From Dipteris shenzhenensis (lineage: Eukaryota > Polypodiophyta > Polypodiopsida > Gleicheniales): 64,000 nt of DNA. The position numbers and the translations under genes are program-made. Where the stretch lies: the NCBI GenBank assembly GCA_047967505.1, contig CM106541.1; one strand, given 5' to 3'. Every line of letters starts with the position of its first letter. Position 1 is the first letter of the stretch. This document shows positions 33,087 through 45,793 of this stretch, in pieces. Under the pieces are notes generated by a model. The model made no database searches and had not been told where the DNA came from. It saw nothing but the letters and a program-made list of their open reading frames with translations.

Positions 33087-33951
33087 GATAACGATGATCA
33101 CGATTCATCACCCTTTACTGTCAACGACTCTGTGTTAGAGTTACATTGGAACTTTATCATGTACACGGATCTTATACAATCATTGTAACGTCCATCCAGA
33201 TTCCAAGTCCTACTTTTGGCAAGCCACATTCAATAGCCTAAGTGTTTGTTTGTGGCTTTCTATATCTATATTGGCGAATGTGCAAGATGGTTTCTCTAAG
33301 GGATCCTCACAAACCAATGTGATACTACAAGGCATCAACGTTGACACGATACTAGGCTTGCATGAACCTTTTCTTTCTCTTTATACACACTAAGCGACTT
33401 CTAAAAAGTCGGCACATTCTCTATAAATCCATAGGGCCATATTGTTGAGCTTGAGCCTGAGATAACCTCATAGATTAGCAACTTCATGCAGTTTCTGGCC
33501 TCTCTTGCAGCATTGCGAGTTTGAAGAATTCGTATCCTTTTAGTTTTTATCATAGCAGACCAGCCCTTCACCTTTTTTGCGAGGTGCATATGGAGGCCTT
33601 CCAAAGAGATAACAAACACAAGACTATCTAAAGTTTTGTGACTATATCGTTTTTCCAAAAAATATGTAGTTCTTCCAGCATACTTTGTACTCGATCTTTG
33701 CAATACAAATTTTATCTAAGAATGTACAAAATCTTTGAGAATACTTTCTTATCATCTTTATATCTTCTTTTCTAAATACGAAACATATGTTTTCTCGTAG
33801 TACACTCTTTGCTCCAATATTGTATGTTGATCAAAGAGCTCTAGACTAAATTTGGAATTATTGCAGTAAGAGCTCCCTCCTTATATATTAGTGTAGTTAG
33901 GGCTCCCTCCCTCCTTATATACTTGCTTGCTTCAAATACTTCCTTCCTTTA
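33087..33951. other. Non-coding flank between VIT relic and CACTA copy 2
   Basis: No gene, repeat or RNA is recognised. The sequence becomes AT-rich. The minus-strand open frame 33401-33703 has no recognisable content. The TTA at 33949-33951 is the left target duplication of CACTA copy 2. Confidence 0.5.
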
Positions 33952-34215
33952 CACAACAAGACAAAGCACCCATAGACGCGCGCACAGACGCGTTTCATGA
34001 ACTAAATAAAAAACTTACGGGCGCGTCTATTTGCGCGTCTGGAGACCCGCATCTAATTGCGCGTCTATATATCAGACTTACGCACGTATAGACGCGCACA
34101 AAGATGCCTAAATAGACGCGCTTATAAACGCTCATATAAACGCAAGTCAAACAGACAGACGCGAATATAAACGCGTTTTTAAACGCACTGATAGACGCGC
34201 TTTTTTTTTAATTTA
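33952..34215. repeat. Subterminal repeat array, gene-A-side end of CACTA copy 2
   Basis: Inverted and direct copies of GCGCGTCTATTTGCGCGTCT and TATAGACGCG words, with CpG-decayed variants. The final stretch before about 34215 runs into a poly-T tract that also occurs in copies 1 and 4. Confidence 0.75.
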
Positions 34216-34523
34216 AATTTTACAGAATACTGTGTATGTTGTGTATGCTATATAGTTACAAGAATCCCATATCCACATTCTGTAATTCCAAATAAAATAT
34301 TACAACTCCAAAATGCAATAAAATTGAAAGCTCAAAAAGTGCTTGTATATACATATAGCACGAAGCTAAGCCACGTCATGTGGCTTCAAGTACAAAAAAT
34401 AAGGAAGCTAAGCCATGTCATGTGGCTTCAAGTACAAAAAATAAGAGGAGTCTATATACAAGAGGCACGAAGCCAAGCCAGTGGCTTTAAGTACAAAAAA
34501 GAGTAGCTAGCACTACTTATACG

Positions 34524-35995
34524 ACTAATCTATGTTCTCTAGGTCCTCGCTCCCTTCCACGCTCCCTTCTGCGCTCCCTTCTGTGCCTCCTTCCTCCTCT
34601 TCCTCATCGTCTTGTGCACGGGCCTGTAAACAAGGGACAACATATATCAATGTATGAAAAATCAAATCTTTACTTGTAATTTTGGCATTATTTAATTACT
34701 TTCAAATACCTCAGGGGCATGTCCAGTAGCTTGGGTATACTGCTCCTTAATAATCAACCCGTCATCATAGAAGTGCCTCCATGTATCTTCTCTGCGATGG
34801 TGGCGGTGGTAGGCTGTCTCCACTGGAGTAGGGTATCTGCCCACAATCTCAAGCTGCATGACCGCGATACACTTTGTGGAGGGATTAGTATAAAGAAACA
34901 ATCAACCTCCTAATAAACTACATAAGCAATATAATTTGAGATCGATACTTACAAATTGGGCCTCCCATGATTCAACACCCCCTGCTCCAAAATGCGTGCT
35001 TCCATATTCCTCCATCTGGATCCTCCGTGCCTCCACGTGCTGCAGACTGGGCTCCTCCCTCACTGACTTCATTGCCTTCTTCCACTCACGCTTCTGAGCG
35101 GTGTGGGGTGGGCCCCTTGGAGGTTGACATGCCTCAAGCTTGGCAAGCTCCGCTAGTGCCTGCCTCTTAAGGGAAGATCTTTCATTGCTAAGTATCGTAA
35201 CAATCTTTGACTTCCTCCATTTATCTGTGAACTGGCGATTGGGGGGGTTAGGATACCTAGAGCGAACAGTAGTGAGGGTCTCATCAGCCAACCTCTTTGG
35301 GTGGTCTTTATAGTGGATAAAGCAATCTCTGTAATTGTTAGCAATTATAGAGCGCATGAAGGCCATGATGTCCTTCCCCCGCACATCCATCAAGATGCCT
35401 CCTGTCTGAGTGATGTCATAATAAATCGTACCATCACCCAGAGGCATGTCTAAATCATCTGAATCATCCTCCTCCTCACCACCACATGGCCCAAAGCACT
35501 GTGCCATGCATCCGCCACCGCTCTCCCTGCTACTATCCCTGCTACCCTGTCGCGTCGAGCTCGTACGCTGGCCACTCGTAGCTGGGGATGCACGGGACTA
35601 CGCTGACCACTCGTAGCTGGAGAACTGAGTCTCAACGGCTGGGGAGTACGTCGACGGCTCACCGAGACAGAAGGACCTCTTGACGGCATGGGGGAAACGG
35701 CATAAGACGGGATGGCAGAAGGGACATAAGACGGCATGGGGGAAGGGGCATAAGACGGTACGGGGGAAGGGGCATAAGAAGGGGCATAAGACGGCTGTGC
35801 GGACTCCGCTGGGGTGATCTCAGGCGGTGTGGGGTGGCTCGGAGTCTATAGTGCCGACTCCTGGGGAGTGTTAAGGGTACCCGTCATATACCCGTATAAC
35901 TCCGCAGGACTAGGAGGGTGTCCTAAAAGATTATATAAGTCCTTCCAAATCGATTCCCGTGGATCAGGTGAGCTAGAAGCACTTCCTCCCCACAT
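34524..35995 (-). pseudogene. Second CACTA protein (gene A), copy 2
   Basis: Exons on the minus strand are about 35995-34953, 34853-34711 and 34620-34524, matching copy 1. The domain order is the same: N-terminal MWGGSASSSPDP, Pro/Ser repeats, acidic EEEDDSDDLD, then the conserved K/R-rich domain. It differs from copy 1 in retaining the GEEEDDSDD patch. A CAG-to-TAG stop after SAL is shared with copy 1, and a frameshift follows in the Pro/Ser region. Downstream of the stop lie two 42-bp hairpin repeats (about 34355-34440). Confidence 0.8.
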
Positions 35996-36907
35996 GTTGA
36001 ACTGGAAAAAAGGAAACAAATCTATTACTTTGGGAGCTGAGAAGAAAGGGGAAGAAAAAAGAGGCTCTGTCAGAGTGCGTCTATAGACCCGTTTGATTTG
36101 CGCGTCTATAGACACGTCTAACAGAGCGTTTTTCAATTCGTTTAAAAGTGCGTCTAACAGTCCGTCTAACTTTTCGTTTAACAGGGCGTTTAAAAGTCCG
36201 TTTAACAAAGCGTTTGTGTGCACGTCTATAAACGCGTCTATAAGTGTCTGCAACAAGCCAGACGCGTGGATAGCTGCGCCTGTAGACGCGGCCTGAGACG
36301 CGCCTATAGACGCGCTCTGGCAGACGAGAATACTAAAAAGTCGAAAAGGACGTTGCACCCGACAAAAGAACGTGTCGCTCATACCTAGATCCTGCGTTTC
36401 GTGGATGCGAGAAAGTACAAAACTGGAAAGAGCAAGCAAGAACAACTTCAAAAGGACTTACTTGGAAAAAGGTATGGAAGCATCTTCCTTTTCCAAACTT
36501 TTTTCTTCTCCTTGTTCGTACTCCTCCTCTCCTTTAGGCTTGGAAGCAAGTGTAGGTACGGTCCCTTTCTCTTGAGTGAAAGCTTGGAACTTGTATGGGA
36601 GGCTCTCTCTTAAGCTTCGAATCTATGGAACTGCTAATAAAGAAGGAAGGAAGCCGCTCGCGAAGTTTAAGTAAGGTAAAGAAAAGCAAAGCGAGCGGCA
36701 CGCCGAAAAGCAAGTTTAAAAGCTGCATCTATAGTCGCGTCTATTTGCGTGTCTATAGGCGCATCTAAATACACAGAGTAGACGCGCGTTTAGATGCGCC
36801 TTTAGATGCGATGTTAGACGTGACTATAGATGCGGCGATAGACGCAACACAGAGTTTAAATTAAGCATTTGAAGAAGAGCAAATTTGGTGGGTTGTTTGT
36901 TTGTAGG
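35996..36907. promoter_or_regulatory. Shared divergent regulatory region with motif arrays, CACTA copy 2
   Basis: The layout matches copy 1. The intron of gene A's leader holds a run of GCGTCTATAGAC words and TAACAGxGCGTTTA repeats (about 36060-36330). The leader exon is conserved near 36480-36700. A second array (about 36720-36850) adjoins the gene B start. Open frames here (36093-36296, 36372-36575 and 36534-36728) overlap in several frames and are not supported as proteins. Confidence 0.55.
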
Positions 36908-39900
36908 ATGTCTCCATCTTCAACAAGCAACTCCAGTGAGGATGAATCCCTCCGTATCCACCATCGTGAAATGTGGTTGGAGCAAAAAATCAAATGTCTG
37001 TGTGATCGATGTCGAGGAAACATGTATCGTGCACGCAGGATTACGCTCAATCATATCTCAAAGTATGGACAATGGGATGTGACTGTAAACAAGGTAAGGG
37101 TTTGTAAGTTAAGGTTGATTGAGATACCTATGGGTGTTCATATGTTTGAGTTATGATCCCGTTTTAATTTGATACAGGATGCAGTGCCATACTCGCACAT
37201 GTTACCCTATGCCCGTCGTGAGGAGGCAAAGCATCGGCAATATGAGGTGGGATCTTCAGGAGGGACCGTCACGGATGCATGGAGTGATGGTGATAGTAGC
37301 CCTCGGCCATTACCTCATGAAGCCGTGGAGGAGGAGGTGTTTGATGATATGGTGCGGGATTTACATGTCCATCAAGGGAGGGATAATAGCATGGAGCAGG
37401 ATGATCTTTTTACTGCAGCATCGACTCCACTGTTTGAGGGGTGCACATTCTCTGTTCTACGTGCCTCCCTTGAGTTACTAAACTTGCAAACCATCTTTGG
37501 ATGGAGCAATGCAAGTTTGAATGCATTACTCAAGTAAGCTTTAAAGTCGATTTTGCAAACATGGTGAATTATGCGCGTGGGTCAATTACTCGAATGCTTT
37601 TCCTCATTTGTGGTCTTCATGTGCAGGCTATTGTGTAAAATGCTTCCAAGGGAGAATAAATTACCGACCTCAATAGATATGGCAAGGCAACATGTGACCT
37701 CTCTTGGAGGCTTAGATTACAAGCGCATCCATGCATGTGTCAACGATTGCGTTTTGTTTCGTGGACTACATAAGGATGCAAGAGAGTGTCCTACTTATGG
37801 AGAGGCAAGATATAGAGCAGATCTCTAAACCTTGGACGTGCCTCGTAAGGTATTGCGACATTTTCCCATAATGCCGCATCCAACATATGTTCAAGTGCAA
37901 ATCTATTGCAGAGCTCATGTCATGGCATTCCTCCCATCGATCAACCGATGGCAAGTGGAGAACTCCCGCGGACTCTCCTGCGTGGAAGCATATTGAAGAC
38001 ACATGGCCAAGCTTCAAGGAAGAACCTAGGAGCTTGAGACTTGGATTGGGTATGGATGGTATGAACCCATTTGGTCTCAAAAGCACGTCTTACAGTGTAT
38101 GGCCAGTGGTATTGGTGAATTACAATCTTCCACCCTCTATGGCTATTAAGAAAGGACATGTCACGCTGTTCCTTCTAATTCCAGGGAAACATAAAGTCAA
38201 AAACCCTGATGTTTATTTGGAGCCATTGATTGATGAGCTAGAGATACTTTGGAGAGGTATCGAGGTGCATGATGTGAGCAGGCCTCCCTCGTCACGAGAC
38301 TTAAACTACAAAGCAGTCTTGATGTGGACGATGCATGACTTCCCAGGCTATGGCGAGTGTTCAGGTAAGCATTGCATTTTTTAATTATGAATAGGCAAAG
38401 GACGTGGCACCCTAAACCCACCTTCCACTCTTAATTGCATCTATTGTTTAGGTCTCACTACATCGGGTTACCATGCATGTCCTGTTTGTGATCCTTCGCT
38501 AGTTGCCTCATGGGCAGACGCATTGAATAAGGTCATCTATGAGAATCACCATCGATTTCTCCCACCTGATCATCCTAGATATGTTGCCCCTTGGAATGAA
38601 GTCCTCCCACAATCACTCACCGCGGGAGATTGGATGAGAATTTGGGACGGTTCCACGACTCCTCCACCACTTGGCATGAGCCGGTAAGGATTTGTAACTA
38701 TTGGCTGGAAGTAAAGATTGGCTATATTGGTTGAAAGTAAAGATTGCACGCTAACACTTTATTTTGTTTAGATACTCCATCTTTTATCGTTTACATATTG
38801 GTCCCACCTCAAGATCAATCACCGCTCGATCCCATGCATATCTTCAAGAATGTGGCATCTACCATTTGGGAGCATTTGAATGGGACACGAGATTCAGAAG
38901 GCATAAGGGCAGATCTACGTACCACAGGGAGGATGCGTGAAGCTTGGCCTCAAGAGAGACCAAATTGGCGTGTTTGTTTACCTCGTGCACCCTGGATGTT
39001 ATCAAATCTAGAGATGGCGATGGTGAAGCGCGCTATTACTACAATTCGTACCCCCACTGGATGCATGAAGTGTTTGAAGGGAGCCTTTACAAAGAGCAAG
39101 AAAAGAGGTGTAGAGAAATTATATGGCTTGAAATCTCATGATTGGCACAAGATGGTCCAAGTAAGTATTTTATATGCATAATATCTTTTCCCTTTCAAAT
39201 TTGTGAGTGAATAGCTATAAGCAACTAATCAACCACCTCCTCGCGGGTTCAGTTCATACTACCTACTAGCATTCCTCGTAGTGCATCAAAGGATGTGAAA
39301 GATTGTATTTACAAGATGGGCGAGCTTGTGAGGTATGTGAGCTCAAAGGAAATAGATCCCACAACGCTTGAGAATGCTCGAGTTATGTCAGTGGAGGCGG
39401 TTTGTTTAGTGGAGGAGACATTTCCACATTCTATTCTCACAAGCCAACTACATCTCATAGTACATTTGGTGGATGAGATTGCTATATGCGGTACTATACA
39501 TGCATGATCGTTGTTCTTCCTCGAGCGCTTCATGAAGACGTTGAAGGGCTTCGTTAGACAAAATGCAAGACCTGAAGGTAGCATGGCCGAGTGTTGGTTG
39601 GTACAAGAGTCACTTGTATATATTTCTGAGTTTCTTGTTGATGTGGATAGCTCTCTCCCACGACTATGGAGAGATGATGAAGACCTAAGGATGACCTCTA
39701 TTGTGCCTCAAGGAAAAGGACGCAACAAAGTAATAGACACGGAGTTGCATAATAGTATCAACCTCTTTTGCGTGCTTAATAGTGATGTGATGAAAAGATG
39801 GGTGACAAGATACGAGGATGCAAAGGCAAGAAGACAAGAAGAAAGGGCCCTCTTTCATACACACCACGGATCTCGTGTGCCATACCCTCAGCATCTAAGA

Positions 39901-40884
39901 GCACTTCCAAAGGATATTCATGTGGATTGGCTACTTGATGAAATGGAGAAAGCAGAGAAAGACGAGGGGATGCATATCACAATGGAAGAATGGGAGTATG
40001 CTAGGGGATGCATGAGCAAGGTCGGTATATAGAATGTTATGCATAAGTTAGGAGCTTTTTATAATTTAGATTGCTTATTTAATTGATTTTTTCTTGGTGT
40101 AGTGCACTATGTTCAATGCTATATGGTGTGAAGGCAAGCATTTTCGAACACAACGGATTGATGATAAGAGAAACACACAAGATTGCGGCATCATTGCTAG
40201 CTTTGAGGGAGCCAATGGAGCCATGGATGATTATTGTGGCATAATCCAAGATATCATTCTGCTTGACTTTCGACGCTTCTTTGTGTATGTTTTGGATGTA
40301 AAGTGGTTTAAGGACGTGGTGGAAAGAGGCCCTAATGCAATAATCAAACGCCATGCAAGTGGCTTTGTAACTATTGACTCCACAAAGTTTTGGCAAAGTA
40401 GGAAGGACACACTAATACTACCGCAACAATGTGAACAGGTACTGTGCACACACATAAAAATACTCGCTTTTAAATATTTGATGCAAGAAAAGTAACATGA
40501 TTATATTTGTGTTTAAATTAGGTTGTCTATCAACCAATGGTGGATAATAATAGATGGTGGCATGTCATACCTATTATGCCACATTCCAAAGTGATGTATA
40601 GTACATTTACTAATATGGAGCGTATGGAGGATGATCATGGCCATGGACGTGATGATGACCGTGATACAAGAGAGGAGGATGATCATGAGATAGGAGATAT
40701 AGATATTGAGGCCGGCATTACCCGTGAGGACGAGCCTACCATTGGAGATGTTGATTTCGATGAGCACATGAGTGGCACAAGTAGTAGTGGGTTGAATGTA
40801 TTTGTAGATCTAAACACTTGTTTGGATTTTGAAGTAGATAGTTTGGCAAGGGTTGATCTCATTGAGGATGAGATTGAACCGTAG
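36908..40884 (+). pseudogene. tnp2-type CACTA transposase, copy 2 (stop-interrupted)
   Basis: Eight exons are 36908-37093, 37178-37533, 37627-38364, 38452-38683, 38772-39160, 39253-40020, 40103-40438 and 40522-40884. They show the same Transpos_assoc-like, Transposase_21, DUF4218-like and DUF4216-like order as copy 1. Exon 4 is intact here (GYHACPVCDPSLVASWADAL) and shows what copy 1 lost. Inactivating changes are a stop in exon 3 (TAA after RADL, near 37826), a 2-bp loss just after it near 37874, and TGA in exon 6 at the conserved ICGTIHARW (near 39505). The C-terminal exon is acidic (EEDDHEIGDIDIE). Confidence 0.92.
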
Positions 40885-41019
40885 CCCCACAATTGATATT
40901 GGCAAAACTATTTTATAGATTGTCTCATTCTCCTCATTTCACTTAATTCTTGTATATGTGGGCTTGCAAAAAATTATGTGCTTTGGTAATCATGGGCAAT
41001 GTTTGGAAAGCAATGATGT

Positions 41020-41325
41020 ACACCAAAATCTCACTTTTTGTATTCTCTGGAGCGCGTTTATTTACGCGTCTAAATGCGCATCTGATTCTCAGTGTAAACG
41101 CGCAAATAAATGCGCGAATACACGCGCAAATAGATGCACTAATAAACGAGATGTTAAACAGGCCCGTATTTCTCAGGTCAAATGCGTAAATAGATGTGGT
41201 GATTTATGCGCAAATAAATGAGCGTTTAGCCGCACCTATAGATGCGCCCGTAATTTCGCTACTAAAGCAACGCCTATAGACGCGCTCGCTATTTTGCGCG
41301 TCTATAGTTGCTTTGTGTTGTTGTG
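41020..41325. repeat. Subterminal repeat array, transposase-side end of CACTA copy 2
   Basis: GCGCGTTTATTTACGCGTCT and CGCAAATAGATGC words in both orientations run up to the terminal CTATAGTTGCTTTGTGTTG. It is the counterpart of 10000-10290 in copy 1. Confidence 0.7.
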
Positions 41326-41328
41326 TTA

Positions 41329-41545
41329 CCAAAATACTTCATGTTTTGGTAGGATATTCATGCACAATATTCGACTTACATTGAGCTATTACATCATAGA
41401 TTGCACCTTAGATTACCCTTGCTAGAGATAAGCGAATAAAGATTCACTACCATGCTCCATTGAGTCCCAAATTTGATTAGTCCCAAAGAAATCTTGTTAT
41501 TTGACATGGTGGAGGGGGATCGGTTGCTTTGTTTTCTGTAGAGTG
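41329..41545. other. Host sequence between CACTA copies 2 and 3
   Basis: A 217-bp non-coding stretch with no recognised feature. It is bounded by the TTA duplication of copy 2 and the GTA duplication of copy 3. Confidence 0.6.
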
Positions 41546-42244
41546 GTACACAACAAGACAAAGCACCTATAGATGCATACACAGTTGCGTTTATTGAACT
41601 AAAAAAAAACTTACCAGCACGTTTATTTGCACGTCTAGAGACCCACGTCTAATGGCGCATCTATATAGCAGACAGACGCGCATATAGATGCGTAAATAGA
41701 TGCTCTACTAGAAAATTTAAAAAGTAGACAGACACATCATTAAACGCGTGTATAGATGCATTTATAAATGGTCTTATAGATGCTTTTATAGATGTGCAAA
41801 TAGATGCTCCTCGAATAGATAGACGTGTATATAGAAATGTTTATAGACGCCCAGATAGATGCGCTACATAATATTTTTTAAATTTACAGAATATTGTGTA
41901 TGTTGTGTATGCTATGTAGTTACAGGAATCCCATTTCCACATTGTGTAACTCAATTCTTACATCCAATTGCATTTTAATTAGCACTCTTGCAAGCACGTC
42001 TATACCCGACAATTACAATTCCAAATAAAACATTACAACTCCAAAATGTTTAGTTCACAAGGCATTAATTGATAGAACGTTGCACAAGAAAATTGAAAGC
42101 TCAAAAAGTGCTTGTATGTACATATAGCATGAAGCTAAGCCACGTCCTGTGGCTTCAAGTACCAAAAATAAGAGGATTGTATATACAAGAGGCACAAAGC
42201 CAAGCCAGTGGCTTTAAGTACAAAAAAGAGTAGCTAGCACTACT

Positions 42245-42769
42245 TCTATGACTAATCTAAGTTCTCCATATCCTCGCTCCCTTCTACGCTCCCTTTTGTG
42301 CTCCCTTCTCTGCCTCCTTCCTTGTCTTCTTCCTCGTCTTCTTGTGCAGGGGCTTGTAAACAAGGGACAACATATATCAATGTATGAAAAATCAAATCTT
42401 TACTTATAATATTGACATTATTTAATTACTTTCAAATACCTCGGGGGATGCTCCAGTAGCCCGGATATACTACTCCTCAGTAATCAACCCATCATTATAA
42501 AAGTGCTTCCATGTATCTCCTCTGCGATGGTGGTGGTGGTAGGCTATCTCGACAGGAATAGGGTATCTTCCCACGATATCAAGCTGCAAGATGACACAAT
42601 TTGCGGAGGGGTTAGTACAAAGAAATAACCTCCTAATAAACTATACAAACAATATAATGTGAGATCGATACATACAAATTGGGCCTCCGATGATTCAACA
42701 CCCCCTGCTCCAAAATGCATGCTTCCATATTGCTCCATTTGGATCCTTCGTGCCTCCACATGCTGCAGA
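42245..42769 (-). pseudogene. Gene A of CACTA copy 3, 3' part
   Basis: This contains exons 3 and 2 and the end of exon 1 of gene A (VEARRIQMEQYGSMHFGAGG) in the same arrangement as copies 2 and 4. It is cut at TGCTGCAGA (42769) where copy 4 inserted, and the exon continues at 50763. Only one of the 42-bp hairpin repeats remains downstream of the stop. Confidence 0.8.
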
Positions 42770-43388
42770 CACAACAAGACAAAGCCCCCACTGACGCGCG
42801 CACAGACATGTTTCATGAACTAAATAAAAAACTACGGGCGCATCTATTTCGCATCTGGAGACCCGTGTCTAATTGCGCATCTATATATCATACTTACGCA
42901 CGTATAGACACGGAGTTAGACATATAAATAGATGCGCTTATAAACGCTTTTATAGATGCATGTATAGACGCAAGTCGAACAGATAGACGCGAATATAAAC
43001 GCGTTTTTAAACGCACTGATAGACGCGCTTTTTTTATAAAAAAAAAATTTACAGAATACTGTGTATGTTGTGTATGCTATATAGTTACAAGAATCCCATA
43101 TCCACATTCTGTAATTCAATTCTTACAGCCAACCGCATTTTAATTACAATTCCAAATAAAATATTATAACTCCAAAACGTAATAAAATTGAAAGCTCAAA
43201 AAGTGCTTGTATATACATATAGCACGAAGCTAAGCCACGTCATGTGGCTTCAAGTACAAAAAATAAGGAAGCTAAGCCACGTCATGTGGCTTCAAGTACA
43301 AAAAATAAGAGGAGTCTATATACAAGAGGCACGAAGCCAAGCCAGTGGCTTTAAGTACAAAAAAGAGTAGCTAGCACTACTTCTACGA

Positions 43389-44858
43389 CTAATCCTCGCT
43401 GCCTTTGACGCTCCCTTCTACGCTCCCTTCTGCACTCCCTTCTGTGCCTCCTTCCTCGTCTTCCTCGTCGTCTTGTGCATGGGCCTGTAAACAAGGGACA
43501 ACATATATCAATGTATGAAAAATCAAATCTTTACTTATAATTTTGGCATTATTTAATTACTTTCAAATACCTGGGGGAACGCTCCAGTAGTTCGAGTATA
43601 CTGCTCCTCAGTAATCAACCCATCATCATAGAAGTGCCTCCATGTATCTCCTCTGCGATGGTGGCGGTGGTAGGCTGTCTCCACTGGAGTAGGGTATCTG
43701 CCCATGATCTCAAGCTGCATGACCGTGACACACTTTGTGGAGGGATTATTACAAAGAAACAACCAACCTCCTAATAAACTACATAAGCAATATAATTTGA
43801 GATCGATACTTACAAATTGGGCCTCCCATGATTCAACACCCCCTGCTCCAAAATGTGCGCTTCCATATTCCTCCATCTGGATCCTCCGTGCCTCCACGTG
43901 CTGCAGACTGGGGTCCTCCCTCGCTGACTTCATTGCCTTCTTCCACTCAAGCTTGTGAGCGGTGTGGGGCGGGCCCCTTGGAGGTTGACCTGCCTCAAGC
44001 TTGGCAAGCTCCGCTAGTGCCTGCCTCCTAAGCGAAGATCTTTTATTGCTAAGTATTGTAACAATCTTTGACTTCCCCCATTTATCTGTGAACTGGCGAT
44101 TGGGGGGGTTAGGATACCTAGAGCGAATAGTAGCGAGGGTCTCATCAGCCAACCTCTTTGGGTGGTCTTTATAGTGGATAAAGCAATCTCTGTAATTGTT
44201 AGCAATTACAGAGCGCATGAAGGCCAAGATGTCCTTCCCCCACGCATCCATCAAGATGCCTCTTGTCTGAGTGATGTCATCATAAATCGTACCATCACCC
44301 AGAGGCACGTTTAAATCATCTAAATCATCCTTCTCCTCACTGCCACATGGCCCAAAGCACTGTGCCATGCATCCGCCACTGCTCTCCCTGCTACTACACC
44401 TGCTACCCTATCGTGTCGAGCTCGTACGTTGGGCCACTCGTAGCTGGGGACTGCACGGGACTACGCTGACCACTCATAGCTGGAGAACTGAGTCTCGACG
44501 GCTGGGGAGTACGTCAACAGCTCGCTGAGATAGAAGGACCTCCTGTCGGCATGGGGGAAGGGGCATAAGACGGGATGGCAGAAGGGACATAAGACGGCAT
44601 GGGGGAAGGTGCATAAGACGGTACGAGGGAAGGGGCATAAGAAGGGGCATAAGACGGCTGTGCTGACTCCGCTGGGGTGATCTCAGGCGGTGTGGGGTGG
44701 CTCGGAGTCTGTAGTGCCGACTCCTGGGGAGTGTTAAGGGTACTCCTCATATACCCGTATAACTCTGCAGGACTAGGAGGGTGCCCTAAAAGATTATATA
44801 AGTTCTTCCAAATAGATTCCTGGGGATCAGGTGAGCTAGAAGCGCTTCCTGGCCACAT
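43389..44858 (-). pseudogene. Second CACTA protein (gene A), copy 4
   Basis: Exons on minus are 44858-43814, 43714-43571 and about 43484-43389. The N-terminal frame is open for 114 codons (44858-44514) through the Pro/Ser repeats, because this copy keeps CAG where copies 1 and 2 have TAG. It ends at CGA-to-TGA. One extra base near 44432 and a CAG-to-TAG at about 44410 break the next part. The conserved K/R-rich domain (44368-43814) is open. Together the copies show that the family's intact protein started MWPGSASSSPDP and read through all three exons. Confidence 0.85.
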
Positions 44859-45793
44859 GTTGAACTAGAAAAAAGGAAACAAATCTATTACTGATGAGCT
44901 GAGAAGAAAGGGGAAGAAAAAAGAGGCTCTGTCAGAGCGCGTCTATAGACCTGTCTGATTTGTGCGTCTATAGACGCGTCTAACAGAGCATTTAACAGTG
45001 CGTTTAGCAGTGCATCTAACAGTGTGTTTAACAGTGCGTATAACAGTGCATTTAAAAGTGCATCTAACAGGGCGTCTGTGTGAGCGTCTATAGACGCGTC
45101 TGTGTGTGTCTGCAACAAGCCAGACGCGCGGTTAGACGTGCCTGTAGATGCGCTTTTAGATGCGCCCTGAGATGCGCCTATAGACGTGCTCTGACAGGTG
45201 AGATTTCTAAAAAGTCGAAAAGGACGTTGCGCCCGACAAAAGAACGTGACGCTCATACCTAGATCCTGCGTTTCCTGGATGCGAGAAAGTACAAAACTAA
45301 AAAGAGCAAACTTCCAAACAAGAACAACTTCAAAAGGACTTACTTGGATAAAGGTATGGAAGGTTCTTCTTTCTTTTCCAAACTTGTTTCTTCTCCTTGT
45401 TCGTACTCCTCCTCTCCTTTAGGCTTGGAAGTAAGTGTAGGTACAGTCCCTTTCTCTTGAGTGAAAGCTTGGAACTGTGTATGGGAGGCTCTCTCTTAAG
45501 CTTCGAATCTATGGAACTGCTAATAAAGAAGGAAGGAAGCTGCTCGCAAAGTTTAAGTAATGTAAAGAAAAGCAAAGCGAGCGGCGCGCCGAAAAGCAGG
45601 TTTAAAAGCTGCGTCTATAGTCCCGTCTATTAGCGTGTCTATAGGCGCATCTAAATACACAGAGTAGATGCACGTTTAGATGGGCCATTAGACGTGATGT
45701 TAGATGCGACTATAGACACGGCGATAGATGCAACACAGAGTTTAAATTAAGCATTTGAAGAAGAGCATATTTGGTGGGTTATTTGTTTGTAGG
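44859..45793. promoter_or_regulatory. Shared divergent regulatory region with motif arrays, CACTA copy 4
   Basis: Arrays occur at about 44935-45190 (TAACAGTGCGTTTA run, GTCTATAGACGCG) and about 45605-45740, with a conserved leader-exon segment between. The arrangement is the same in copies 1 and 2, so it is a stable part of the element. Open frames on both strands here are not credible proteins. Confidence 0.55.

Larger units (their letters stand above)
33952..41325 (+). mobile_element. CACTA-superfamily transposon, copy 2 (7374 bp, TSD TTA)
   Basis: The left end at 33952 starts CACAACAAGACAAAGCACCC. The right end at 41325 is the complement of CACAACAACACAAAGCAACT. TTA flanks both sides (33949-33951 and 41326-41328). 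The layout equals copy 1 inverted: subterminal array, gene A on minus (35995-34524), divergent regulatory region with arrays (about 36060-36330 and 36720-36850), gene B on plus (36908-40884), subterminal array. Sequence is highly similar to copies 1 and 4 over the full length, so the family moved relatively recently. All its genes are broken. Confidence 0.93.

Noticed and set aside
34324-34506. 60-codon frame repeated at 43188-43370 as a small conserved gene
   Set aside because: It covers the 42-bp hairpin repeats behind gene A, and conservation follows from the transposon copies being alike. There is no start context or family.
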